Assembly (NCBI GenBank): GCA_958510825.1
Contig: OY294048.1
Span: forward strand, 17,191,589 to 17,255,588
Length of the DNA: 64,000 bases
Source: Brachypterus glaber
Taxonomy: Eukaryota; Arthropoda; Insecta; Coleoptera; Kateretidae
Direction: 5' to 3'
Shown here: in pieces, positions 1 to 11,445 of the stretch
Layout of the letters: each line of letters starts with the position of its first letter
How positions within the stretch are numbered: the first letter of the stretch is position 1
Program-made: the position numbers and the translations under genes
The notes under the pieces: generated by a model
Told to the model about the DNA's origin: nothing
Databases searched by the model: none
Seen by the model: only the letters and a program-made list of their open reading frames with translations

Positions 1-169
1 TAAAAGTTTACTTTATTTTACTTAAAGTAGTTTATTTAGATATAACTAAACAAAAGAGTCAACCTGACAGAGCTAGCTAGGGGTGTATTACTCCGAATGT
101 CTTAAGATGTTCTCTACGAGTTCAACACCAGACTACAAAGGGGGCTATAGACTTGAGGTACTTTAGGGG

Positions 170-460
170 TAATATAATTGCCATCCAATCAAATCGCTAA
201 AAAAACAATTGAATCGTTCGTTTCTTTTGCGTACGGTTTCAATTTTAAATTAAAAAAGCTATAGCTTGGTGATTAATTTCTGTTAAAATGTCTATGTTAT
301 GAAAATAATAATACGTTTAAAACCGTTCTATGAATATTATACTTAAATATTGAAATTGATTTTACAATTGAAATTTTGTGTTTTAAATTTATTTTAGTGG
401 ATGAATACAGATTAATTAGTTAACATATATTTTGAGGTTATGTTATAGAAGATTTTGTGA
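170..460 (+). repeat. Dispersed repeat, uninterrupted copy
   Basis: Shares long blocks with 3690-3795 plus 4357-4530, including the ATCAAATCGCTAAAAAAACA block, GAAATTGATTTTACAATTGA and GAGGTTATGTTATAGAAG. The second copy is split by the LINE at 3796-4356. Family not recognised. Confidence 0.75.
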
Positions 461-469
461 CCTTGATGA

Positions 470-905
470 ACTCCAGAGTTACCGTTTTTCGACCTCCATC
501 TCGGTTATTATAAGAGATAGAAGATCAGTTAAATTAGAAAAAGTGGCTCATTTTTATGCTGATCAATATGAAAGAAAATTTGACCTGTCATTTTTTGTGT
601 TCTAATTATTGCAAAAAAAATAAAAATCCAGTCTTTCGTTTTTATTTTTTTGTGCGAAAACCGACAAAGCTAGACGTTTTTAACTGAAACATTATTATAT
701 AATAAGGTACTTTTTAGCAAGGAATCTAAATCTGTTATCTTATTTTCCATGGCATTTTAGATGCAAGAGTTACAACACTAAACTTCGTTTTTTCTCATGG
801 GCGCTATTTTTAATTTTTAAATTTTTGAATACAGTCTTTTTTTCTGATTACGATAATTTATCACACGAGATGATCAAGTCTTACATTTTAAGCGAAACTA
901 AAAAA
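470..905 (+). repeat. Dispersed repeat related to 14630-14735 and 17618-18200
   Basis: Starts with the block TCTCGGTTATTATAAGA, also at 14660. It continues with GCGAAAACCGACAAAGCTA and TTTTTGCGCAGAGTGC, also at about 17700 and 18180. The homologous copy at 14.6-18.2 kb is interrupted by a 2.9-kb element, so this copy shows its empty state. Confidence 0.7.
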
Positions 906-924
906 ATAATTTTTGCGCAGAGTG

Positions 925-1065
925 CTACCCCCCCCCGCCCTATTGGGGGGTAGCCAAAATATGAAATCTCTACATCCTTTAATAACGCGAGAAACGGGGT
1001 ATGAAGTGTATGAATTTTGGTCAATTTGCGTGACGTATTTTATGGACGATCCTTTAGTAGTCGAT
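925..1065 (+). mobile_element. Tourist-type MITE, right half, diverged
   Basis: Matches the right half of the complete MITE at 33105-33335 (ATGAAATCTCTACA, TTTAATAACGCGAGAAA, GTATGAATTTT). It ends in a decayed terminal repeat near GACGTATTTTATGGACGATC followed by TTTA. The left half is not recognisable. Confidence 0.7.
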
Positions 1066-1099
1066 AAGGCATGCCTTTTAGAACATTTTCAGTGAAAAT

Positions 1100-1614
1100 T
1101 AAAAAAAATCGTATTGGCGGTTTCTTTTAAAATGTTAAAATAATTTACTCATTTGTGCCCCATTATCTCGAGATTCAGTAAACCGATTTTCGATTGAAAA
1201 TCACCATATAGATTTTTTTAATGTTTACTTAAAATGTTCTAAGAGGCAGAGTCTTATCGACTAATAAAGAATTTTTTTGTTTTTTCCCAAAAAGAAAATA
1301 AAACGCTAAAAATCTATAGTGTAACGTTTAAGGCAGTGCCATGAATTAGTTAAGTCGTACAATAAAATACATAGGACAAAATATGTTAGAAATTTGGTCC
1401 TCTTTATTTTCATATAGAAAGTTTTTTGTCCCAGGATGCACCGATCTTGATATTAAAAGAAAAATCCGTTTTTTGTGAAAACTAGGTCAAAAAAATGACA
1501 GTTCCAAATCGAGTTCAAGGTCACAATATTTTTTCTTATTTGCGGCCCTATAACCTATAAAAAACCAAAATCAAAACTACCTGAATAATTTTTATGTAAA
1601 CTACCTGACCTCTG
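1100..1614. other. Unassigned AT-rich sequence
   Basis: No reading frame with recognisable protein similarity, no clear inverted repeat and no splice-bounded frame. Upstream intron or intergenic DNA. Confidence 0.6.
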
Positions 1615-1725
1615 GAGTAGTAGTAGTAGAAATAGTAGTAGTAAATTTTTGGGTTGGTCAAAGCCGGACAACTAGGCCATTTCTGGCCCTTACCCCAGGT
1701 GATCCCAGCCGAGTAAATGTAAATG
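1615..1725 (-). mobile_element. SINE-like element with (TAC)n tail
   Basis: On the minus strand this repeats the 3' part of the element at 11225-11400: GGCTGGGAT.GCCTGGGGT, GGCCTAGTTGTCCGGCTTTG and CCAACCCAAAAATTTACTAC. It ends in a TAC/TAG trinucleotide tail at 1616-1642. Probably 5' truncated. Confidence 0.7.
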
Positions 1726-1959
1726 TAAACATCATAAAAATCTAACTGCAGATAAAATAAAGCAATTTTTAGCAATATAAATATGTGTACTCTAAAATCT
1801 GGAAAAAATGGACATAAAATGAACCAATACTGGACCAACGATATGTTTTATGCTTTTTCGAATAATCAAACACATCCATGAAAAAAAACGCTTTAAAAAA
1901 TATTGTATTTCTCGGTAGGGCATTGCCTTCCTTACTCCGTAGGTTCTAATTAGCTAAAA

Positions 1960-2050
1960 AAACATTTTTCTACGACCGTGCAGAAAGATTACTCTTTCTA
2001 CTCTTTCCGCACGCAAATAAAGAAGGTCTTTTCCGCACTCATAATTATTT
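1960..2050. repeat. GCGGAAAG/CTTTCCGCAC hairpin-like repeat
   Basis: Contains facing GTGCAGAAAGA and CTCTTTCCGCAC motifs. The same vocabulary (GGAAAAGAGCCTCTTTCC, then GTTAGGAAAATAGCT) appears at 2600-2700 and 41155-41290. A small dispersed palindromic family. Confidence 0.5.
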
Positions 2051-2242
2051 CATAAAAACAAGTAGCTTGATTATACAAATGTGAAACATTATTGGCTAAA
2101 ACACTTGTTTCCATGGCGACGGATCAACATGATAGCGTCCTAAGCTAGTTTGTTCGTTTTAGATTTTAAGCTTTCACGGCCATTAAGATATAAAGAACTT
2201 TCACTTTCGGGTTTAGACCGTGTTAATGGATTTTCACTTTCC

Positions 2243-2280
2243 GACGTTTCGTCTCTTACTACTAGAGACATCTTCATGGA
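2243..2280 (-). ncRNA. Degenerate hammerhead-like motif
   Basis: Minus strand: ATGAAGA (2277-2271) in the place of CUGANGA, one extra U, a 6-bp stem GUCUCU/AGAGAC with a 7-base loop, then GAAA (2250-2247). ACGU (stem III) and C follow. UCC before and GGA after could begin stem I. The first core C is replaced by A and the extra U is non-canonical, so activity is doubtful. It is probably a relic of a ribozyme-bearing retroelement. Confidence 0.35.
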
Positions 2281-2594
2281 TTAATCTGAAACTAAGTTTC
2301 GAATCAACTTGTGTCACTATTTATGACGAGTTGTGGTTATTCACCCGTGACGAGGTTTTTCCTATTTTGTTCGTGTCAATTGTGTTGTCAATTTTAATTG
2401 TAAAGTTTTTATAAAAAAAAATGATGAACCTTAAAGAAGATGAAAATTACCTGAAGGAATAATAGAAATGGCAAATGCAACTGAAAACTGCAACAAATTT
2501 ATCATTAATGTTCAACCAAAATAGAAATGGTAATAACTAGTGTTAGATTCTTTTCAATAATTGTTAAAACTGTTAATATCTTAATATTGTCGTG

Positions 2595-2710
2595 TTATTC
2601 TTGTTATTCTTGCGGAAAAGAGCCTCTTTCCACACTCGTTAGGAAAATAGCTATTTCCTACTACCTAGTTAGTATTTAGTGCCTATTTCACACCCGTTGC
2701 CTATGACAAC
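2595..2710. repeat. Copy of the GCGGAAAAGAGCC repeat
   Basis: Block GCGGAAAAGAGCCTCTTTCC followed by CACTCGTTAGGAAAATAGCT, nearly identical to 41255-41290. It lies 200 bp upstream of the exon acceptor at 2911. Confidence 0.6.
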
Positions 2711-2911
2711 GGTTGGGAAGTGACAATCAGCTGATTTTACATATCTGCTGTCAAAAAATTAGTAAACGTCAAACACAGAACCTCAAATTCACAAACTAAT
2801 TTTAAGATAATTTTTGCGGTTTTTTGATGTTTAGGTGTTAGGTGCACTAAAAACTAGGTTCGCTTAGTCGGTGCGTAATATAGGTACCATTACTTTTTCT
2901 TTTTTTTTCAG

Positions 2912-3069
2912 GTTGTGCCAAATTTATTGAATTTTCACCTCTAAGATCGGTTGACGTTGCCTTACCCAAAGGCGCAGTATTTGTGATAGCACACAGCATG
3001 TCCAACCTGAACAAAGCTGCTACCGCCGATTTTAACTGCAGGGTTGTAGAATGTAGACTTTCTGCCCAG
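2912..3069 (+). CDS. Galk2: Internal exon of N-acetylgalactosamine kinase / galactokinase (GALK2 type)
   Basis: GHMP-family sugar kinase of the GALK2 type, a cytosolic enzyme that phosphorylates GalNAc or galactose at C1 using ATP. A pyrimidine run and CAG end at 2911, and the donor GTATGT starts at 3070. The first two bases complete a codon from the previous exon (phase 1). The following 52 codons are open and encode [17 protein letters not shown], then [17 protein letters not shown] and [12 protein letters not shown]. From family knowledge this is the strand following the conserved GGGMDQ loop of GALK2, including the 'NKAAT..FN.RVxECR' signature, which galactokinase 1 lacks. The exon ends in phase 0 and joins in frame to 46184. 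No in-frame defect is seen. The exon encoding GGGMDQ should lie upstream of the window. A distant sugar-kinase paralogue is the only real alternative. Confidence 0.93.
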
Positions 3070-3689
3070 GTATGTAATGATAAAAAGGCCTTATAGTGCG
3101 TGGAATAAGCAATAGATTTTGCCAAAACATTTCTAACTTAGATACCGCTACTTTTAGGGCGTCTTCCATACACATTTTGCATCAAAAAATCACCGGGAGC
3201 ACTCTGGTAGATATGACGTCATCAAAATGGCGGAATTTTTAGTATTGAATCAAAATTTTTATTATTTTAGGTATCCCAAAAACTAATTATTGATTTTCTA
3301 GCTATTGATCCCATTTCAAACTTGAAACATTTTATTCTCGTATAAATTACGCACTGAATCACAATAACTAAAATTAAAAAAAATGTGCCAAAGTTTCTAT
3401 CGTTGTCTATCGTTGTTGGGTGTCTACATGTTTTATCAAAAATCCACTGGGACCACTCTGGAAAATGATTTGTTCTTGATGTCGTGACGTCATCAAGGCC
3501 AACTTTCAAATATACGTAATGTTTGCTTCCATCTTGTATATTTCCATATAAACTTATGCAAAGATTTATGTATTTCTGATCTTGTTTTAAAGACAAAAAA
3601 ATACTTTATGAGTATGCCAAGCTTAAAGATATCTATTCTGTATCACTACTGTGGACTGGAAACCTATCTAGTTATCCATGACAAATTGA

Positions 3690-4530
3690 TATTCAATCAA
3701 ATCGCTAAAAAAAAACAATTGAATCGTTTCTTTTGCGTGCGGTTTCATTTTCAAATTAGCTTAGTGTTTTGATTTATTTGTGTTAAAATGTATTTTTTTG
3801 TTAATTTAAAGTAGTTTATTGACAACAAAAGTTATACAAAAGGCCATTGACCGAGGTCCTTCAGCCAGTATTCAATATAAATAGTAATAGTAACAGTATG
3901 ACTGTAAATAACAAAAATAAACTTTATGAAAAAAAAAAAAATAAATAAATAACTTATTGTTTTGCAGCAAAAAAAGAAAAAAAAATTGTACATATATGTA
4001 AAACATTTATTCGTTCAGATCTTGTATTAGTTCCCATAGAGTATTTTCTGGATATTTGGCTTTGGCAGGTCTGTTGTTGCGCTTTATACAGAATCGGTCG
4101 AGCAGTGACTGGTTGAACTCTGATTTAGCAAACTTATGTGAGAGAATTTGTAGGCGGGAGGTAATAGGAGTAGTAGATGTTAACTGAAGAAGGCGAATGT
4201 TGGAAGGATTATGCAGGGGATTGGTTGGGTGTCTAATTTTGGTTATCCTTCGAAGAGCGGAAGTCTCTGCCACACGGATAATTTCTTTTGCAGGATTGTT
4301 AGCATTTAAGAAGAGTGGATGTCCGTATTCCAGGAGTGGTCTGCAGATAGCTTTGTTGTTAAAATGTATTTGTTATGAAAATATTAATACTTCTGAAATA
4401 GTTCTATAAATATTATAAATATTGAAATTGATTTTACAATTGAAATGTTGTATTTGTGATTTATTTTAGTTGATGAATACAGGTTAACCGGTTAACCATA
4501 TGTTTTGAGGTTATGTTATAGAAGAAATTT
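3690..4530 (+). repeat. Dispersed repeat, copy split by a LINE insertion
   Basis: Second copy of the repeat at 170-460, interrupted at 3796-4356. The two halves line up with the uninterrupted copy and show the empty site. Confidence 0.75.
3796..4356 (-). mobile_element. 5'-truncated Jockey-like LINE 3' end with 15-bp target duplication
   Basis: On the minus strand the upstream part reads ICRPLLEYGHPLFLNANNP and then AETSALRRITKIRHP, which is the tail of a Jockey-type ORF2. Translation ends near 4007 and is followed by a 3' UTR with AATAAACTACTTTAA and an A-run. The plus-strand sequence TGTTAAAATGTATTT occurs at both 3781-3795 and 4357-4371. An uninterrupted copy of the target repeat exists at about 180-460, so this is a clear target-primed insertion, truncated at its 5' end. 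Confidence 0.87.
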
Positions 4531-4539
4531 TTATTTATA

Positions 4540-6255
4540 TGAAATGAATATAATAGTTGTATCTGGTAAAAAAATATATAGTTCAAGACGAAAGTGACCA
4601 TACCTTTATAAAGCATCTTATTTAAAAAAGAGCTTAAAATAAAAAGTTTTAGTTAGCGGGCAAAAAACTTTTCGCCCGCAAAACATGAACAAAAGGTGAC
4701 GCTTTTAGAATCAATAGAATAAATATAAAAGTAAAAATGATATTTTATTCCAAATTTCGGGTAAAAAAGGATTAAATTAGGATCCGCCTCACTTATTTTA
4801 AAAACTGGAAACAAAATTATAATTGTAATAAGTTTTATAATAATAAATTTAAATCTGTGTTTAATTTCAGTTAAAAAAAAACTTAAATTGACATCCACCA
4901 CTGAAAACTAAGAAAAAAAATTGAGTGGACTAAAAACGTAGTGTAAGAATTTAAGTTTGTTTTATATTTGCTAAAATAGACTGGTGTAAGAGAAAACAAT
5001 TCGTTAAAAAATATTGCTTCCAACGAAAGAAGTCTTTTTTTCGAAAAACGTTATATTTTTGACAAAATATGTTGGAAAAATAGTTTTTATCCCCAAAAAT
5101 AATCTTAGCTAAGAACCTTAAATAAGAAACCTATGTTTCAAGTTTGAAGTATTTAGCTCAAAATATTCTCGAAGTACCCGGACAGATCAGCAGACATGTC
5201 TGCATGTCTGCAGATCGACAGACAGAAAGGTATTTTTTTTGCCGAAATGATTTTTTTTTTGTATAAAAAACATTATTACGTACAAAAACAATAGCATTTT
5301 TTAAATTGGTACTCCGAAAACAGAAAACGTGTTTAGTTTAGCAAAGCTCCGTGTTAATTAATCAAATTATAAAGCCTGTACAAATATTTAGTTTTACTCA
5401 AAAACTCCTAGAATTATTATAACTAGAATTAAAATATATGAAGATACCTGCCAAAAAGGGCGCTTATTATATCCCTCAACTTTTAAAAACAGTTTGATTT
5501 CTATCCATCCATAAATTTTTTTGGGCGCTTTCAAAGCTTAAACTTATAAGATGCAAGTTTTAAGAAAATTGTATTTAGGGTTTCATCTAAAAAGTGTCTT
5601 TTAGTTGGAATTTAAAGAGGTTATGTTGTAAAGATCAACAAACAATAAAATGTATACCAGAACTAGTCGCGAAGCCCGCTGTTCACACGAGAACGTTATG
5701 TTATTAGTATTTCTCGTCTAAGCAGGCATGTATGGCCACTGACCATTGGCCAGTATTACTGGCCATTTGACGGTATTAACAATCCCTGTTCTGACCTTTG
5801 CCGAATTCGTGTACTACCTACCTACTATTTTCACCCACGCTGTTTCCGAGCCGTTTTCTGTACTGCCCCACATGCCTACCATCAATGTTCACGCTTTTAA
5901 GCGTAAAAGACATTTATAGTGAAAAATATTTCGCGATCTTGAGTTTTATTTTTACAGTTGATTTAAATTATTTTCTTAATCTTAAATTCCAAGTTTCTCC
6001 AGGATAACTTTTCGGATGGTTTGTGAAACTTATGTGTATATTTTTTCCAAATTCCAAATGTTAAGTTTCTGGCTAATTTGGAACTTTTTTTAAATAGCGC
6101 TTTTTTTATTGAAACAAATTTAACTGAATTGAATTTTTTTTGTATTAGAAAGTACACAATAGTTAATAAAAAAAATTGGTCTCGTCATGTATACCAATAT
6201 CGAGAAAACCAAAAAAGTCCTTTTTTACTCTGCGTAATTTTGAGAGGTTTGACTC
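4540..6255. other. Unassigned intronic sequence
   Basis: Holds one diverged dispersed-repeat piece at 5100-5235 (CGGACAGA..GATCGACAGACAG, with TGCAGACATGTCTGCA-like palindromes). Otherwise I see nothing identifiable. Confidence 0.6.
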
Positions 6256-6259
6256 TGGT

Positions 6260-6600
6260 ATATGTTATGTTTCTTGGTATTTACATTGATGAAAAACTGT
6301 AGTGGAATACCTATATAAACCATTTGTCAAGCAAGCTAAGTAAAATTATTTTTTTGCTTCGCAGTATCTCTAATTTTGTATCACTCAAAATACTTAAAAT
6401 TGCTTATCATGGTCTTTGCGAATCCCACCTTCACTATACATATTTCGTTGTCTACTATATGCTTTTAATAACTTAAATAAACTTACTGTGGGTGAAGATA
6501 TTCATAAACACAATACACTTCATAAAAATCAATTAAGAAGTGTTAATATTCGTCTGAACAAAAGCCAAAATAGTTTTTATATATTTCTACAAAATTAATA
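6260..6600 (+). pseudogene. LINE ORF2 C-terminal fragment
   Basis: Reads FLGIYIDEKL, then after one stop WNTYINHLSSKLSK, LRSISNFVSLKILKIAYHGL and, after a frame change, VGEDIHKHNTLHKNQLRSVN and RLNKSQNSFY. These are the post-RT motifs of CR1/Jockey-type LINEs. Stops and shifts make it a relic. It does not match the other LINE fragments closely. Confidence 0.8.
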
Positions 6601-7265
6601 AAAAAATTACCGTTGGTTATGAGTTTTAAACTTTTAAAATGACGGTAAAGAAAATACTTATAAAAGGCGCCTTCTATAGTTATCAAATTCTAATAACTTT
6701 TAAATTTAATTGTAACCTGTCTTGTATTGAATTTTAGGCATTTTGTCTTGTGTAACCATATGGAAAGGGTACTTAATTACTATATCAATATTTTTTAAAA
6801 AACAAAATATATTTTGTTTTTAACTGTTTTTTAAAAACTCGCTAAAAATTAACCGTGCAGGCACAAAATAAGTACCAGGTATCAGGTAAAACGCAAAAAA
6901 AAAACAATAGACACCCTTTTTTGGCGGCGTCCACATATTTTTATTAACAATGTGTATTTGCATTAATGGATACGATTAATTTGTAAATTCCCGGTTGATT
7001 TAAAGAGTTTAATTTAAATATATTTGCATTTCTGTACAATTTAAACTAATCTAAATAGCAGCAGATAAATTTTAGTGCCATTTAATTCTCTAAACTGGCA
7101 GAACTCATCAAAGAATTTATGTTTGTCTTATTATGCTCCCCTTCTTAGCAGAAACGCAGTAAATCTAGATAAGAATACAGTTTAATCTGTTAAAAAATGC
7201 ACATTATTCTGCATGTAAATGTGATTCAATGCACACTCTAAAAAATATTTTCTGCAGTTTAATTA

Positions 7266-7300
7266 GGAAACGTTCAAGTATTACGTAACGCAAATTTTGA
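7266..7300 (+). mobile_element. Solo Tourist-type MITE terminus
   Basis: GGAAACGTTCAAGTATTACG follows TTA, matching the terminal repeat of the MITE at 33105-33335 (GGGAACGTTCAAGTATAACG). No partner terminus is visible nearby. Confidence 0.6.
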
Positions 7301-7860
7301 TCATTTTAGTCCCATCCTTAACCTGTGCATAATTGTAAGCTGGCACGTAAAGATTTGTAGCATTTCTTGTACAATACTGATTTATGTCACCAACAGTGAT
7401 AAATGAATTTAAATTGTTCTTAACATAGATAACACATTGATACATAAACATACTGTAGACAGTCATTATGCGCTTTTCCAGAAAAATATCTCTACAAGTA
7501 GAATGACAAGATAAACCAAAAATGAAACGTATAATTCTTTTCTGCATAATAAGAACCCTTTCCACCTCAGAATTGCATTCCCAGCACAGAATACCGTAAG
7601 AAAGGACAGTTTATGCAAGCATAGTAATATTTTAAAAGTGTGTATGTGCTTACGGTCCTTCTGAGCTGAATGATGCAGAAAAAAACATGTCTTCTCCAGG
7701 ATAAAGTTTCATCCATGAAAACACTGCACGTGGGATTTACCATTTGAGCTTACCAAAATGCTGGAATTTTGTACAACCATTTTGGGATGAAACATAATTA
7801 GTTTTGTCTTGTTAGTATTCAAAATAAGGCTTTGATTTAGGAATTAAAACTTGCAAGAAA
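7281..7860 (-). pseudogene. LINE ORF2 C-terminal fragment
   Basis: Minus strand reads NTNKTKLIMFHPK, then with frame breaks FILEKTCFF, then VLSYGILCWECNSEVERVLI, MQKRIIRFIFGL and SFITVGDINQYCTRNATNLY. This is the RT thumb and tail region of a CR1/Jockey-type element. It stops where a Tourist-type terminal repeat starts (7266), suggesting that the 3' end was lost to another insertion. Confidence 0.82.
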
Positions 7861-7875
7861 ATGTGAGAGATCAAA

Positions 7876-8145
7876 GTTGGCCGAGGAATTTGAAATTTGG
7901 CATACGGACCTATATTTTGATTAAAGCAACTTTTCTGAATAACTTTTGACGTATCTGTTACTAAAAAGCTACTATGTTGGAACAAAAATTAAAAAAATTG
8001 AAAATTCATAGTTGGCCGAGGATTTTAAAGTTTCGCATAGGGGCCTAGATGTTGATTCTAAATAACTTTTCTTTATAACTTTTTGTTGTATTTTTCACAA
8101 AAGGCACTTTACTCTACAAAAAGTTTTTTTAAAAACTTCCGAGGC
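7876..8145 (+). repeat. Two tandem units of about 134 bp
   Basis: AGTTGGCCGAGGAATTTGAA at 7876 recurs as AGTTGGCCGAGGATTTTAAA near 8010. Each is followed by a GGCCTA.AT.TTGATT block and then CTTTTCT..ATAACTTTT. Confidence 0.7.
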
Positions 8146-8301
8146 ATACTTGATTTTTCAAAACTGAAATTATGTTAGAAATTAATCTTTAGTTAAGCAG
8201 GGCTGAACCCCAAAAAATGAAAATTTAAATCGAAAATTTTTTACCTTTTGCAAGAGTCATTTTACCAATCTGGGGACACACTGTATACTGCCGTGCTAAA
8301 C

Positions 8302-8402
8302 AATAACTCCATTCGTCAATAGCAACGTTTTCAAAATATTACATCAGACTCTGATGTTCAAAGTTGACGTGAAAACGTTGCTATGCAACAAATGGAGTTA
8401 CT
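8302..8402. repeat. Perfect-stem hairpin, about 48-bp arms
   Basis: AATAACTCCATTCGTCAATA at the left faces GCAACAAATGGAGTTACT at the right. The arms meet at CATCAGACTCTGATG. Resembles a short palindromic MITE. Confidence 0.75.
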
Positions 8403-8404
8403 GC

Positions 8405-10115
8405 TTTCTAGTTAAGACTCAAAGTTGAGTATTTTATACCGAAACATGTGACAGCCCTCCTGTACATGTAATGTATTAAGATATAATATTATTCTGATAT
8501 TAAAGTTTATTTTTTTAGTGTATAGTTATTTTAAATTTGCCGCTAACACTCTACAAAGTCCGATTTACACTGAAGCATGTGGCTTGTTTTGAATTTCAAC
8601 ATAACCAAAATTTATAATTTTTGTTTACATACTTTGTTTTTATGATGTTTTGATGTAAAAAATGAGAATTGATAAAGCTGTTACTAAAAACACTTTTTTA
8701 TTCCTGTAGAAACAAAATTTGCTTATAAAATCGCTTTTATTCCAAAAATTTAGAGGAATAAACCATTCTTTTGTTCTCTTTAATGGCACGTTAACGTTTT
8801 ACGGTTGTGTAAATTGGGCCTAGTCATTTCGCTTACGAAGCATGCATATCTTACGTTGCTATGGTAATTTCAAGATTGTTTACAAGCGGGAAGGTTTAAA
8901 ATAACTATACCTTAAAAAAATAAACTTTAGTAAGTATTAATTATGAAAAGCGATTCTTTTTTTTAAATTTTACGTTCTCCAAGAAAAGCATTGCTTTGTT
9001 AAAAAAAAATAAAATATATTTATTTCTTTTTTTCTCGACGTTTTCAATGCAGCTGATTTTCGCGATCGGTTGATCGGTAATGTCTCTCATAAAAGGTATA
9101 TGGTAGTCTTTGACACGCAATATATACCTTAAAAAAAGTCCTGCATATATGCTTGTTTTGGCGCCCTTACTGCTCGTTTTGGGGAGGTGGCTCCCCCCTA
9201 ACCCTTTATTTACGGCCCGGATTAAAAATTTATTGATTAAATTCAAATATTTGCTGCACGGAAGAACTTTGAGATACTGTCACACCACCCAGAACGCCCC
9301 TGATGTCTGGACCTGCAGCTATTTATCTTTACGGCTTGTTTAGTAAGAATTTGGCTCACTTGTCACATAATCATTTAAGAATCGTGTTAAATAAATTTTT
9401 ATTTTGTTTCTAAAACAATTGCTTTACTATGTGAGTATAAAAATCTGAACAGATCAGGTGTAATAAAATAGTTGTAGGGGAGACAGGGTACAAAAGTAAC
9501 AATTTTTCATTAAACTTTCAATTTGCTTTTAAAGATGTAACAAACCTTTGGTTTTCTCTCTTTAGCATTTCACATCGGTTTATCTTTTACATAATAGGCA
9601 ATTATATAGAAAAAACAGTTTTCCGCAGGCACTAGACGTATTACTTAACAGGCCAACGAGGTTTGCCGCGGTTTGAGGAGAGTAACACACTATTTTTCTT
9701 ATGAAAATTAAGTAAAAACGTTTGTATTTATGAAGTCGTAAAAGGCGCTATACACTAATGGCTTAACCATGCTACACAATATATGTGGTATTTTACTGCT
9801 GGTTTTAAATATATTATCAGTCTATCATGTGTATGCCATGGCATTAAAATGCCATTAGAAATGCCATTCGCGCATGCACGTTGTTTAATTTAATTAACAC
9901 ACTGCATGCAATTGCCGATATAATATGGCCTTAACTTTAAGAGTATTCCCTTAGTATTATATAGTCCCAAAAAAAAAAAAGAATCGCCAGTTACTCTTAA
10001 CCAGACTATATTTATCCTACGTATTTTTGTGCGCTGAAAACAGTGAACAATAACTTTAAAAATTCAAAACATAATACTGGAAGAGCTAGACTTAATTTCT
10101 CTAACACCTAAACTA
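8405..10115. other. Unassigned intronic sequence
   Basis: No recognisable element ends or protein similarity. A GC-richer patch at 9150-9210 (GGCGCCC, GGGGAGGTGGCTCCCCCC) is isolated. Confidence 0.55.
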
Positions 10116-10119
10116 TGTC

Positions 10120-10274
10120 ATTTTGGGAGTTGGGCCCAAAAAAACTTTTAATAACAAAGTCGAGAATTATGATAGCTCTCTTACAACGTATTTTTAGACA
10201 CATGTTTGTAGGAACTTTTTTGTCATATTTTATGATGTAATTAAAATTTTGGACCCTATTTCAAATACACCATG
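10120..10274. mobile_element. Terminus of a palindromic MITE (CAYGGTGTATTTGAAATAGGG family)
   Basis: The right end reads GGACCCTATTTCAAATACAC plus CATG, followed by TA. It matches both ends of the element at 21699-22215. The left half is missing. Confidence 0.65.
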
Positions 10275-10564
10275 TATAATATATTAACATATATTAAATA
10301 ACTCTCAAAATCCTTGAAAATTGCTAAACTATCCGTCACGGAAAAGACAATTTTGACAAATTTTTACTTTAAAAATAGCAAAAAAAAATAGTTTATATAT
10401 TTGTAATTTTGTTTGTAGGTCCTTGTTTAATTAGAGAATATTAACCAAAACAATTAAAAATTTATACGAAAACTACTAGTATAAATCTGCAACATTAGGG
10501 ACATAAAACGGCCCTTTAAAATAAATATAGCCATATTGTTTTTTTTTTCGTGTTATAACAAAAA

Positions 10565-10608
10565 TTAAGAGTTCGTGTGGACACTTTTAGACAGCACTGT
10601 ATAATGGT
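10565..10608. mobile_element. Terminus of a Tc1-like MITE
   Basis: GGACACTTTTAGACAGCACT then GTA matches the right end of the elements at 22220-22571 and 61038-61687. TA follows. Only the end is recognisable. Confidence 0.55.
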
Positions 10609-11224
10609 TAATAGTTCAATCATATGATGGTGTCAATAAGTTATTTTGACTTCCAGCATTTGCCAGATATGTCAAAAAAAAAGCTATAAAAACATACTTA
10701 CTTTCAGCTCCAGTTCTGTTTTTTTTTTTTTGTATAAAAGTTTATACCTAAAAACTATACCAGATATATCAATAGCAATACAAACAAATCGTAAAAAAAA
10801 GCTCAGGAAATAATAATATACATAACTATATAATCTACATAACTATAAATATACATTTGAACAAAAAATACAAAAGAGGAAAAAGTTTCGGGACAGATGA
10901 AAAACATAATTAAAACATTGATATAAATGTTTCTCTAATACGTACAAACGGCTCGATTAGCTGCTAAGGGGCATTGAACTGTAAAAGATGAAATTTTTTA
11001 AATGCTTGTGGGGCCTAAAAAGACCCGACTCTGTTACTATTATGTTTTTCCCGGTCTTCCCTACCTAAAGCTGAAAATATCTAAAAATTTTATAGCAAAT
11101 TGTAAAAGTCTTAATGTTTTCTATAAAATCAAATAGTCGGTCAAATACTCCGTAGCAATTCAAACCGTTTATATTCGATTATTACTTACTTTTATTATTT
11201 GTGCTCAAGAGTCAGGGCCGGCCG

Positions 11225-11400
11225 GCCAAGAGGAACTAAGAGATCTCCCCTGGGCCAATATTCTGACCTTTATTGAAAGGACGGGCAGGTTCAACGAGGA
11301 CTCAAATTAGTAAATGGCTGGGATTGCCTGGGGTGACAAAAGGGCCACAAAATGGCCTAGTTGTCCGGCTTTGGCCAACCCAAAAATTTACTACTACCAC
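11225..11400 (+). mobile_element. SINE-like element with (TAC)n tail and 11-bp target duplication
   Basis: Flanked by AGGGCCGGCCG at 11214-11224 and 11401-11411. The body ends in CCAACCCAAAAATTTACTAC plus TACCAC. A box-B-like stretch, GGTTCAACGAGGACTC, lies at about 11290, which hints at an RNA polymerase III origin, but a clear box A was not found. Three copies in the window share the 3' end, and two have clean target duplications. The short length and lack of coding capacity support a SINE mobilised by a LINE. Confidence 0.78.
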
Positions 11401-11445
11401 AGGGCCGGCCGTTACTTGTATGGTCCCTAAATAAATTGACCTGAA

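Noticed and set aside
1..150. LINE 3' end at the window start
   Set aside because: Only a 14-base word (TAAAGTAGTTTATT) is shared with the LINE at 3796; too little to support a feature.
2847..3125. 92-codon minus-strand frame over the first GALK2 exon
   Set aside because: It is the antisense shadow of the exon; the plus strand has splice sites and strong family similarity.
8340..8402. Possible hammerhead core at CTCTGATGTTC
   Set aside because: No GAAA follows a stem at the right spacing; the sequence is just the centre of a hairpin.
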